64,000 nucleotides of DNA, taken from the NCBI GenBank assembly GCA_023512835.1, contig CM042084.1, positions 44,005,609 to 44,069,608 of the forward strand. Reading direction: 5' to 3'. The notes under the pieces were generated by a model. It searched no databases. It had not been told where the DNA came from and saw only the letters and a program-made list of their open reading frames with translations. This stretch comes from Taxillus chinensis. Taxonomy: Eukaryota > Streptophyta > Magnoliopsida > Santalales > Loranthaceae. Shown here piece after piece: positions 46,263 to 57,314 of the stretch (its first letter is position 1; each line of letters begins with the position of its first letter). The position numbers and the translations under genes were made by a program.

Positions 46263-47526
46263 TTGGGGCCGATGGAGGAAATTGCCATTGGTATAACCCA
46301 CTCCTTGAGTCATTGAGATCTAAATTGGTCAAGTAGGGTGGTATGATTTTGCGGTTATCATGAGGTCCCGTGAGACGACCGTAAATTCTGTGGCAAACGT
46401 TGACCACGTGTCATGCTTGTGGTGTGTGAAAGACCTTGAGTAATGCTCATGGGATATGTGGTGAAACTAGAATGCGATGTATAAAATGTGCAGCGGTTCT
46501 AACCAAACTATCACCCATGAGCTGTTTTTGAGGATCGCATCTGGTGCATCCAATCGGCAAAAAGAGGGCCACTCCATTGGTTTGTGTCTTGTGAATAGGC
46601 TTTACGGAGGGGAGAAGGTGTAAGGATGGTATGTTCTACACTTCATGTGTTTTGTGTTTGTTTTGCATCGCGGTTCATTTTATGTGACTTACTTGTTTTG
46701 TTTTTGTCGCATGTGTTGAAATGTGGTATCGTGTTGTTGTATGTATCGCATCCGTGGTAAAGGTATATAGTGGAGTAGTTACATGTGGGTATTGTGGCAT
46801 ATATGCATAGAGAAGGATGAGGTGTGGTGTATCGGCATATTAAATGTGGTGTGTTGATAAAGAAGAGTGTTATATGTGATGTTGTTTATGTTATTCCTTG
46901 TCTAGTGTGATGGCTTCCTTAAGTCAAATATTAAAGTGTTGACGCACCGGGAAAAGGGTTGCTTGATTCCCAGAGCCGAGTCAAGCCAGGAGATTTTGCT
47001 TCGACGGGGTATTAGTGCTACCCTTGGGGAGAGGTTTATGCTGGGGGATATCACAAGGGTGTATGTTTTAGCGGTGGTGGTAGCGGACGATCAACATCTC
47101 GTTATCCTTGAAAACCTTTAATGTGTAGATCACACAACAAGTGAGATGGTTCACGCCATCAAGGTGTTGGTGTTTTGGAAGCTACGTGAAAGTCCCAAAT
47201 CGGAGTTTGCATGTCTTGTTTATCGTGTTTATCCTAAGAATTGCAAAGATCATATTACACCGCGGCTGTAGCCCTAGATGTCTTGGTGAATTTGAGTATT
47301 TTATTGGTTTGTCGAGATAGAACGTGATGGCGGGTATGGGGAGTTAGTGGGCTATGGGGGTGGAGTATGTCATGGAGGCAAAGGATTCCCTCAGGATTTC
47401 GTGAGTGGCGACACAGAGGTATCAATTGTCTTGTCACAGTAAAGAGGATTTTCCTCCGGTCGAGAGCTGTGTTATTTTTACTTACCCGACGTCGAGGATA
47501 AGTCACACTTTATTGCGTATGGTGTC

Positions 47527-50002
47527 TCCTGTTGGATCAAACCCATAATTTGGATAATGCGGATAAACTCGTTTGTTGGACTCCATTTTGTCCGGTTGGA
47601 CATACTAAGAATTTGCACATTTTATATCTATCCTCTCATGCCATGTATCTCATTAAACAGGTCCATAAAGCTCCCCCCACTATCAAGGAATCAATCCAAG
47701 GTTTGGCGCCGATGTTAAAATTCCAATTTGAACGTGATGAATACGCTATAACAAGAATAGGGAAGCCAAAAATTGAGGACCACTGTTGCAAGTCCCTATA
47801 GTGCCCCAAGGCCAACATCAGGTGATAGAGGGTGAAATTTGAAGACTAACGCACCTGACCGCACCTAAATCTGATGTAAAACGAAGAAGTTATGGCCAAA
47901 ACAATTATTGTTGGAAAAAGTCAAACTTGCCAAAAGACGGTCAATGCCCCTGGTCAAATTGCCCGAAAAAGTGATTATGCGAAATTCTCCAAAACATCTA
48001 TTTAGGCAAATACGGGTCTTCCCAAACAATCTTCAAAAGGTCGTCCGTTTTGGCATTTCAAGTGAGGGTAAAAGGGTAATTAAAAGTTAAAAAAAAACTA
48101 GACTCGTAGACTCGAAGATTCGAAGTCTTTGAGTCTTCGGGCCTCGAAGGCCGAAGTCCTTGACCTCCGAGTCTATGACCCTAACCTACAACCCTGGACC
48201 TTTGAGTCTACGACCCTTCGACCCTGACATTCACCCCTTGCCCTTCGACTCTTGACCTCCGACCCATTGACCGTTGACCTTGACCCTTTGACCATTGACC
48301 TTCGACTCATTAACCGTTGACCTTCACCCACCGAAACTCTGACCCGCCGACCTGCGACCTTCGCTATTTGGCCTCTCTCGCTGGCTCTCTCACTGATTGC
48401 TCACAGGAAGCGTTTTATTAGCTGGCCATTTTGTGAAAGATGCTTTTCAATGCATGTCAGCCACATGTGTCAACAAAAAACCAAAAAAAAGGCAATCATA
48501 GGTCGACAATCCACCCGACAAAGCATAGAATCTGCAAATAAAAATATTGGGATTAATAATACAACCAATAAATAATCTCGGGATTAATAATACACCCGAC
48601 AAAGCATTAAATGTAGCAATTAATAAGATGTAGCCAACCCCTTTAAATCCAGCCTTCTGTCCACGCGATTAAAAGAGAGAGGACGTTCTGCAAAAGAAAA
48701 AAAACAAAAAAGCTCTTCTGCCATTTTCACATCCAACCTCCGTAACCTAAAAAAGAGAACGCCGATTACGCCCAAAAAAAAAAAAAAGGATCAGGAGATC
48801 GAAGAGAGAGAAAAAGAGAGGGAGAACGTTCTACCATACTGCTATTCGGTCAATTTCCCAGAAAAAACCCTTTGCCCATGAAGACTTTCTAAGTTGCTAT
48901 CATTCCCCTTGCCCACGTCCTTGATCGTTTCCAAAATAACCATACATCATTTCCCCACATTAAAAACTCAAAATTCCTTAAACCATTTTCATTTCCCTTT
49001 CTTTTCCTTATATTTCCAGTAACAATACCAAGATCGAAAATCAACTAAAATAGTTCATTTGCATTTCCGACCAATAGTATTTGGAGTACTGCCAAATTCC
49101 CATCGACTAGTCTTAGGAGTCGTACCTTCCTACTAACGTTGCTGCAATCGAGCCCCAAATCCAAGACAAAGTCGGGTCAATTTTTCATTTCGTTGTCTTA
49201 CGCTATTCTTTTTTCTTTATAATTGCTGTTTTGTGTTATTTCTTTTGGTTATCTTGTTTTTTTGTTAAATTGTCATTTCACGCAAAGTTGTAATATGTAA
49301 TAGCAAGGAAACTCGAAAACAAAAGAGACAAAAAAGAGAGGCATAAAAAAAGATGAAGAAAAAGAAAAAAAAGAGTGAGTTATTATTTGATTTGCGGATG
49401 TCACAATCAAACACATCACTTTATATGTTATTGTGTTAGTTCATAGTTTTATCCTTGCAAAAAGAAACAAAAAAAGGGAAAAAAGAAAACATTTTCACAA
49501 CAAAAAAAATGCATTTTCAAAGCCAAAAAACAAACAACAAAAGAAACAAAAAAAAAACAAAAAAAAATGTTTTCACGTCAAAGCATATTTCCATTTTTAG
49601 GATTTCCAATTCCATTTAAAACAAAAAAAATAAAAAGCATATTTTAATTTCCAAAATGAAAACAAAAACCTTAGGATTTCATTTTCCACTTCAAAAGCAA
49701 AACAAAACTCTTAGGATTCCTTGAGAAGCTTAGGGTAAATCAATTTTAAATCATAACTTTGACAAATAACTTAGTTGAATAAAAAACGTAGAATTGTTTA
49801 GGAAAACCATAGTACCTCAACCCCAACCACAGCAGTGAAAATAAATAAACCTCCTTCTCTTAAAATAGATACCGAAAGGGCGCTGTAGGGGTGCTAGTCC
49901 TTCCTTACACGTAACCAACTCCCGAACCCTTCTCTGATAACGCAGACCACACCTTTAAACTACTCAAAGTAGAGAGTATCCAACTGTACCCCAAAACCAG
50001 TT
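47527..50002 (+). repeat. Probable Tat/Ogre-like LTR region
   Basis: The right end reads ccaaaaccagttggtggcgactc once the insertion at 50003-58490 is removed, i.e. an LTR end followed by a TGGCGACTC primer site (tRNA-Arg type used by Ogre/Tat). The body has a cryptic repeat tract (48096-48370), a TATA-like tttaaatcc (48644), a GA leader (48800-48830) and A-rich runs (49300-49680). The left boundary is unclear. No ORF. Confidence 0.45.
48096..48370. repeat. Cryptic gaccctt/ttcgac repeat tract
   Basis: Short words (actcgtagactcgaag, gaccctt, cattgacc, ttcgact, gttgacc) recur at irregular 7-12 bp spacing. It is similar in word content to 28900-29430 and 41880-42040. Confidence 0.75.
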
Positions 50003-50571
50003 GGTGGTGTAATGACCCGTGTGTAACCCGTGTGTAAGAAGTTAACCACAAACACCTTGGATGTTGGTGCACAAGTTTGAGGTAAGAGAGGAGCCCAAGA
50101 GGGGACTTTTGGGAGGTGCATGTATCAAGCGATAGCGTACATTTATGCCCTAGGAAGATGCTATGCGTTTATAGGCGGTTTTAAGCTGTTTTGGCTGATC
50201 TTGGAGCTCACTTTTGACCTAGTAGATGGCCTCAAATAATTGGCATGCAAGAACAAAAGTTTCTTAGAATGAGGTCCTCTATCTACCACAGAAATTTCAG
50301 AGCATTTGGAGTTGCACGTGAATTCACCCATTTCACGTGCAAGCATATTTTTGCTTCTCAGGCCTCTACAAGATGCAAGGAGGCTTGGGGTAAAGTTTGA
50401 GTGCATTTGGAGCTGCACGCCAATTGGGGAATTGGCGTTCAAATTGGCATGCAGGCATATTTTTGCATGGTTACCTTGGTTTTGTTATTCTAATCATCTT
50501 TTCCCAAAGGACCAGGTTGGAATAGTGAGTATTTTGGTGTGTATGGATGCGGAAAGGTTGTAGCTTGTGTA

Positions 50572-50650
50572 ATCAAAACTACGTCATTTTGATCATGGGT
50601 TTCACTTAATCAAAACTACGTCGTTTTGATAATGGGAGGTCTATATAAGG
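50572..50650 (+). promoter_or_regulatory. LTR promoter: two ACGT-core palindromes plus TATA box
   Basis: Palindromic sites at 50572-50593 and 50609-50630 (arms ATCAAAAC and GTTTTGAT; the first has one arm mismatch) are spaced 37 bp apart. tatataagg starts 13 bp after the second. The (GA)n leader follows ~50 bp downstream. The arrangement is repeated in the 3' LTR (57144, 57181, TATA at 57214). Confidence 0.65.
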
Positions 50651-50695
50651 ATGAGGAGACTCCTTGTTCTAGGGTTAGGGTTCTTTTCAGCCGTC

Positions 50696-50697
<2 letters not shown>

Positions 50698-50742
<45 letters not shown>
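50698..50742. repeat. (GA)n microsatellite in LTR leader
   Basis: About 22 GA units just downstream of the TATA box. The counterpart in the 3' LTR is at 57271-57310 with fewer units. Confidence 0.95.
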
Positions 50743-50746
<4 letters not shown>

Positions 50747-51271
50747 GGAAGGAAGGAGAGTCTGGCTTGCCGGGAGCGTCATCGTGGGGAAGACAACGTC
50801 TAGCGTGGAAGCAAAGAGCTGGAGGACATTTTCAAGGTAGGGATTCCGTTTCTTCCTAAATCCTCCCTCTGTCCCAGGGTCCTTAAGGGATATGGGTTAT
50901 ATCTCATTATATTATTTATATGTAAATTCATATAGGTGTGACCTCCTATATGAATGTTGGCCTTCAATGGCGATTTTGGTGTTTCGGTGTTTGTGTGATG
51001 CATGAAAAGTATTTGATAAAATGCCCGTATGACATGCCCGCTACATGTTTGATGAAATGCCTGTGTGAACTTAGCTGTGTGTATATGCCCATTATGTGTT
51101 TGGTAAGATGTCCGTGTGGATGGACTTGTGGTTTAGTGTATGTATGTATCTTGGATGTTTGCTCTATGGCCTGAATGGCCGGGTTTGTGCGCTTGTGAAC
51201 GGGTGCACACCAAGTGTTTGGTTGTATGCTTGAGTGACCATGGTGTGTGTTGTGTGCTTGATCGTGGTATC

Positions 51272-51400
51272 GGCCTGAAGAGGCGGTTAAATAACTTTGC
51301 CTGAGAGGCGGTTAAACCAGTGGCTTGAAGAGGCGGTTAAATCACTTGGCCCTGAAGAGGCGGTTAAATAACTTGGCCCAAGAGGCGGTTAAATCACTTG
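51272..51400 (+). repeat. 25-27 bp minisatellite in 5' LTR, 5 copies
   Basis: The core aggcggttaaat recurs at 51281, 51306, 51331, 51358 and 51383, with alternating taactt and cactt tails. The 3' LTR has the same five (57853-57957). Confidence 0.92.
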
Positions 51401-51917
51401 TGGTTAAAGTGTTAGCCTTGTGTGGCGGTGGAAGATTGTAAATTGTTGATGTGGTTGTTATTATGTCATTGAAATTATTGTATCACGACACGCACTTGTA
51501 CACAAGGCATGTAGATATTAGGTGCATGGGATGGGTTGGGGAGACATGATCCCTACGAATGGGCGTGGTTGCTCACCCCTCCTACCATGTTGTTTTCTTG
51601 ACAGAACCTACGGGCGTTTGGTAGGAACACCAAGGTGGAAGTCCTTCTTGTGGCTTGCTCATTATTATTTCGAGTTATCTTTGCCTTTCTTTATGTAACT
51701 TTGTAACCCCAAGTGGGGAGATATTGTAATGTGGAGTTCAATGTAATAAAAGTGTGTTGTGAATGTATTTGCTATGTTTGGACTCAATGAATAAAAGATT
51801 GTTCTCCGAATATAAAGTGTGAGGCGTATGTTGTATTCCAACCCCTCTTATCCAACTTGGGTAAAGGGAGGGTCACGTTCCGGTCTCCTCGGGTTGGAAA
51901 TCCGGGGCGTGACAATA

Positions 51918-51929
51918 TGGTATCAGAGC
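51918..51929 (+). other. Primer binding site (tRNA-iMet)
   Basis: TGGTATCAGAGC, three bases after the LTR end, is the perfect initiator-Met complement used by chromoviruses. Confidence 0.92.
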
Positions 51930-54900
51930 ATGGTCTAGTTGGCCTAGGGTAATGGGCGGACTTGGTTATCTTGAGTCCTTTGGAGGAGCCTAGAGGGACG
52001 TGCCTGATCAACATGGTCCTCTTGGAGCCTCTAAGGTGTACTTGGGGTAGTCCAGTCTTGTGGTAGGATTTGCATGCATTGGCATTAGGGCACTAGTTGC
52101 ATATGTTGCTCATGTGTGATCGTGTGGGAACCGTGATTAAGTCATACGTGGTAGGAATGCATGAATAACGTGATAAAGTGTTAATCAGTGCAACTCTGAT
52201 CTTTTGTGGTAATTTGAACATGAAAGCAAGGAAAAGAAATTGTGGAATTGAAACTGTGTGCTTGGAAACTTGAGGCTTGTGAACTGTTAACAAAAAAAAA
52301 ATAAAATAAATGTGATTTGTTTGGTGTTCTGTGAATGGTTGAGCATGTGATTTGTTTGGTACTGTGTGAAATACGCGTGGTTATGAGCAATGCAATGGAA
52401 TGTAAAATTGGTAAAGTCTGTTAAATGTGAACCTATGGACGTGTGGTAATAATGCGTGTTATAGCTTAAGCTGCTTAGTCGGTAGTGGTCTCGCGATTGT
52501 TGAGATCATTTAGTATTAATCTGGAACGCTACCTTTTCGCTTAACCAATGTTTCTGGAAACTATAAGCCGTGCGACTATTGAGGTAACGAGAGGAGGCCG
52601 CGACCCGGTTGGGCAAGTGAGAGAGCTGCAACTGAAGGTGATAGACTAATCGCGGCAGAGGTTGGCGTCTTGAGCTCGATTATTCCAGAGGTGAGGGACG
52701 CAATTCGACAACCGATCGGGAGCGAGGTACACCGAGAGTCACGGCCCTCAACACTCCCGTTTGAGTCCTGTTTTCTCAAAGATTACGCTTGTTGTGGACA
52801 GTCGGGACCGGAACAGAGAGTGTGCCAAGAAGCACGGGTGTTCCCTCTCGTGGAAAAGTAGGCGTCTTCGTACGATCTGTTTTAGTAGGACCGGGAGTGA
52901 TGTTAGGGGACCCTCGGCGAGCTAGGGTAAAGCTCAACGCCGAGTCCCGATTTGGAGGCGGAGGACTACTAGGTGAGGCCAGGGGAAGAGCAAGACAGAA
53001 ATTCACTGGTGGTATCGTGCCCCTTTGGTGGGTTGTTGGTTGAGTCTCGTACTGGTTTATGTGAGGCTGGGTGGACCCTATCGTGTCCCGTTTCAGTTAA
53101 CATTTCGAATGGATGTGGGTGGTGACCTATTAGGAGATATATATTTATAACGCTGGAAGAATAATGAGTAACTAATAAAATATGGGTGTTGATTTTATAA
53201 GTGAGTGATATTCAATTTTGGCACATGTGGATAATCAAAGTAACCAAATCTTGTAGGCTACCTTTTTGCTAGTGGGAGGAAATTTAGACTGGCTAGCTAG
53301 TAGAGCTTGAGGTGTGAGGTGATGGCTTGTGGGTTGTTGTGTGACCCCTCATTGGCAACCTTGATTAATAGAAATATATTCTTCGACGGATAGAGGTGTG
53401 TGTTGGAGTACTACTAGAAAGGGACATTCCTATGGTTACCTTTCTTTTCCAAGCGTTGTGGTTGAGGGGAAAATGCAGCTAGTATAGCCTGCTCTTAGAG
53501 TCCTTGAAGTGTTATCTTGTTGGCTAGAGTGGTCGTTGCAAGTTCTGGTTAGTAACTATATAGGTGTTCTAGGTTCTCAGATGGTCAAGCAGTGGCCATG
53601 TGTCATGTTTGTCGAGTGTGAAAGACCATGAGTGATGTTCTTAGAACATGTTGTGAAATGGGGATGCACACGTGTAAAATGTGAAGTATTCTGGAGCTCA
53701 ACTATCGGTCATGGAGTGGGTTTTCAAGGGTGTGCCCGATGCATCCAATTGGTAAAAAGAGGTAAGCAAGTGAGATTTGGTAGGCCTTGTTTGGGCTTTT
53801 TACCCACATTTAGAAAACATTTCTCTAGGGGTCATGGGTGTGCTTTTGCATGGTAGGGCCATTCCTTTGGTCTCTGTATCTTGAGGAGATGGTGTAAAAT
53901 TGGTACGTTCTACTCGTCAGGAGTCTTGTGTTTCGTTGCATATGTTGAGAATGTGCAGAAAATGTGGCATTGTGTTATTGTATGTATTGCATAAGTGGTA
54001 AAGGTATATAACGGAGTTGCTACGTGTGGGTGTTGCGACACATATGCGTAGAGAAGGATGAGACATGGTGTATTGGTATAATAACTGTGGTGTGAGGATG
54101 AGGAAGAGTGTTAGAAGTGGTGTTGTTTATGTTCTTCCTTGTCTGGTGTTATTAAACTGTTGGGAAGTTAAAAAAAAAAAAGGGGGGGGGTTGTTTGATC
54201 CCCAGAATTGAGTCAGTTGGCAGTTTTTGCTTGGAAGGGGTATTAGTGCTACTCCTTGGGGAGCGATTTATGTCGGGCAGATGTCACAAAGGTGCATGTT
54301 TTAGAGCAGTGCTGGTAGGCGGATGACCTACATTTGTGCTCTTGAAAACCTTTCATGTACAGTATCACGCGGTAAGGGAGATGGTTCATGCTATCAAGGT
54401 GTTGGTGTGTTTAGGAACTACGTGAAAGTCCCGAATCAGGCGTTTGCATGTCTTGTTTTCTGCGCCACCCAGAGGAATGGCAGTGATCACATTAAACTGA
54501 GACTAGAGCCTGAGCATTTCTTGGTCAGTTTGAGTGTTTTGTTGGTGTGTTGAGATAGGACGTGAGATAGGACGTGACGGTTGGTATAGCAGGGTTAGTG
54601 GGCCATGAGGTGGAGTATGTCCTGGAGGCTAAGGATTCCTTGTGACTGTGAATGGCGACACAGAGGGATCAATTGTCTTGTTGCAGGTGGAAGGATTTTT
54701 CCTAGTCAGAGAGAGAGCTGTGTTAGTTATACTTCACCGATGTCAGAGGGTAAGTTCCACTTCATTGCGTTTGGTGTTTGCCGACTCAGAAAGGCGTTAA
54801 CACTTGGGCTGTAGGGTACGCCTCAGTTAGTATGCGGTGTGGACCTTGGTGGATACCTATTTAACCGTGATCAAGGATGCTAGCACGAAGTGTCTGAGAG

Positions 54901-56568
54901 GCGTTATAGTGTAGTGTTCTGATTCATAGACTTCTTTTAGTCGATCCTCACGGTCGGTGACAGGTGATAGTCGGATGGTGGATTTTGGTCTTGCTGTGGT
55001 TGTGTATGGTACTGAATTCGTTGTTTTGAGTTACTCCTTGGACTCCATTGGGCGTCTTGTTGACTGTGACCGAATTGGTGGAGCACAAACTTCATCCTGC
55101 TGTAGTTGTGTCCTGGATTGTAAGTTGTCTTGAGTTCCCTTTGGCATTGGTTGGGTTTTGTTGTTACGTGTATCGCTATAGAGTGAGGCGGTTTCAGCTG
55201 TGATGCTGGTCTCGCTGTGGTGATATCCTGTGTGGACTGTGATTGTGGTTTGCATAGTGCTTTTCTCTTGTTTGTTTGTGTTTCCTTGTGACCTCTTTGT
55301 GTTTGCTGTCAGGGTAAGGTCTACATATGGAGTGTGGCTGCGTTGTAAATTGTTGGTGTCCGTTGACATCAAATCTCAGTGGTGTCATTGTTAGGTATTT
55401 TACATTGTGGAGTGTTGGTCCTATTGTGACACGAGTAGGCGTCTAACGCCGAGTACCCTACTATGTCGATGTAGTGACTTCTCGTTCAATCATATGAATT
55501 CTAGCGAATGGATACTTCATGCATAGGCTTATGGTGTTGGCCTTGTTCGGTTGTCGGGTCTTAGTGACTTTGTGGAGGTTTCTCGACCTCACTATTGTCA
55601 GACTTGCTCCCATGAGTTGTTGTCCGCGACGCTAATTGGCCAAGCTCTAGTCCGGTTGTGCTCACAGGTGTTATGTGTTGCTTTGATCTTCTCGTGATGT
55701 TTACTACTGCTTCCTCTTTTCGGGGACGAAAAGTCCAAAGGTGGGAAGGTTGTGAGGACACTCCCTAGCGGATGAGTTTATAATGATGGTGAATGGGCAA
55801 TGGAACGTTAAACGTGTAGTAGTGTTTTGTTTGTGAGTTGTTCCTTGTGGTGGTGTTTATGATGTGAGTTGCTCTGTGACCTATGTGATCGGTTAAACGT
55901 GTTAGTGATGGGCGTATATGTCTTATACCGTCGTGACATGTGAATACTTGTGACATGTGTTGGTGAGGAGAACAAGGGTTGTTTGTGAGATTAGAATATG
56001 TGTTTCCCATCATGTCGTGTTGTATTAGGTCGGTGGGTACGTGCCTTCATGTGTGTTATGGTGTGATATCTTCGGTCGCGGGTATGTGAATGGTTGTGGG
56101 CTATGTGCATCAGCAGGTGCGTTTTGGACGGTGTGTTGTCTTTTAGGGGCCGACACGTCCTGCAGAGGAGACATGGAATGTGAGTCCATGATGCGTGAGC
56201 AACACCCAGCCATGTTCGAGGACTAACAACCTTAAGAGTAGAGGTGACTATTGGTGGTCAGTTGGCCAAGGGATTGTGATGTGTTTTCTTGTATTAGTTG
56301 TGTATGACTTGGTGTATTTGTTTTATCTTTTAGACATGTGTCCATCATTGTGATGTGTTTTGAGATGTGTATTTGTGACATGCGGATATGTGTTATATGC
56401 ATTATTGTGATGCATGTGGTTGTGGATTATGGTGGTATCTTGTTATGTGCTGTTATATGCTGTGCGCGGTGTATGACCCATTTGGGTGTTGTGGCTCGCC
56501 GTGTGGCAAATGGGTAGCTTGTGTTTGTTTTCCTCGTATGTCATTTCTTTTCGAGGACGAAAAGTCTT
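51930..56568 (+). mobile_element. Non-coding internal region of complete element
   Basis: No usable ORF. The only protein trace is a gag knuckle relic at 52790-52830. Three degenerate pol-terminus/purine-tract-like segments occur at about 55718, 56214 and 56548 (words tttcgaggac and aaaagtc, then a G-rich run). The last one adjoins the 3' LTR. A run of A and G (54170-54190) marks slippage. Confidence 0.75.
52790..52830 (+). pseudogene. Gag CCHC zinc-knuckle relic
   Basis: Reads CCGQSGPEQRVC: the first Cys and the final Cys are in register but the conserved Gly-His is lost. The position matches the knuckle relic at 44132-44174 in the sister element. Confidence 0.5.
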
Positions 56569-56581
56569 AAGGGGGAGAGGA
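56569..56581 (+). other. Polypurine tract
   Basis: aagggggagagga directly precedes the 3' LTR start and would prime plus-strand DNA synthesis. Confidence 0.85.
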
Positions 56582-57267
56582 TGTAATGACCCGTGTGTAA
56601 CCCGTGTGTAAGAAGTTAACCACAAACACCTTGGATGTTGGTGCACAAGTTTGAGGTAAGAGAGGAGCCCAAGAGGGGACTTTTGGGAGGTGCATGTATC
56701 AAGCGATAGCGTACATTTATGCCCTAGGAAGATGCTATGCGTTTATAGGCGGTTTTAAGCTGTTTTGGCTGATCTTGGAGCTCACTTTTGACCTAGTAGA
56801 TGGCCTCAAACAATTGGCGTGCAAGAACAAAAGGTTTCTTAGAATGAGGTCCTCTATCTACCACAGAAATTTCAGAGCATTTGGAGCTGCACGTGAATTC
56901 ACCCATTTCACGTGCAAGCATATTTTTGCTTCTCGGGCCTCTACAAGATGCAAGGAGGCTTGGGGTAAAGTTTGAGTGCATTTGAGCTGCACGAATTGGG
57001 GGAATTGGCGTTCAAATTGGCGGCAGGCATATTTTTTGCATGGTTACCTTGGTTTTGTTATTCTAATCATCTTTTCCCAAAGGACCGGTTGGAATAGTGA
57101 GTATTTTGGTGTGTATGGATGCGGAAAGGTTGTAGCTTGTGTAATCAAAACTACGTCGTTTTGATCATGGGTTTCACTTAATCAAAACTACGTCGTTTTG
57201 ATAATGGGAGGTCTATATAAGGATGAGGAGACTCCTTGTTCTAGGGTTAGGGTTCTTTTCGGCCGTC

Positions 57268-57314
<47 letters not shown>

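Larger units (their letters stand above)
43091..47526 (+). mobile_element. Internal region of decayed chromovirus-like element
   Basis: From the PBS onward it aligns by eye with 51915-54780 (shared phrases gcatggtctagt, gaggagcctagag, tttgcatgcattggcattag, gtggtgacctattag). It has no long ORF. The only protein trace is a CCHC relic at 44132-44174 (CSCHG, frameshift, GHWKRGC). A solo LTR interrupts it at 44757-46262. Similarity to the sister element stops near 47526, so its 3' LTR is missing. Confidence 0.75.
50008..51914 (+). repeat. 5' LTR of complete element (1907 bp)
   Basis: Contains in order: a block homologous to the U3 of the gag-only LTR at 4397 (50115-50440), two ACGT-core palindromes (50572-50593, 50609-50630), a TATA box (tatataagg, 50643), (GA)n (50698-50742), the ggccttcaatggc anchor (50957), a 5-copy 25-27 bp minisatellite (51272-51400) and gcgtgaca end. 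Confidence 0.92.

Noticed and set aside
55031..56646. Several short open frames in the interior of the complete element
   Set aside because: All are under about 115 codons, mutually overlapping and without domains; the interior is best called noncoding.
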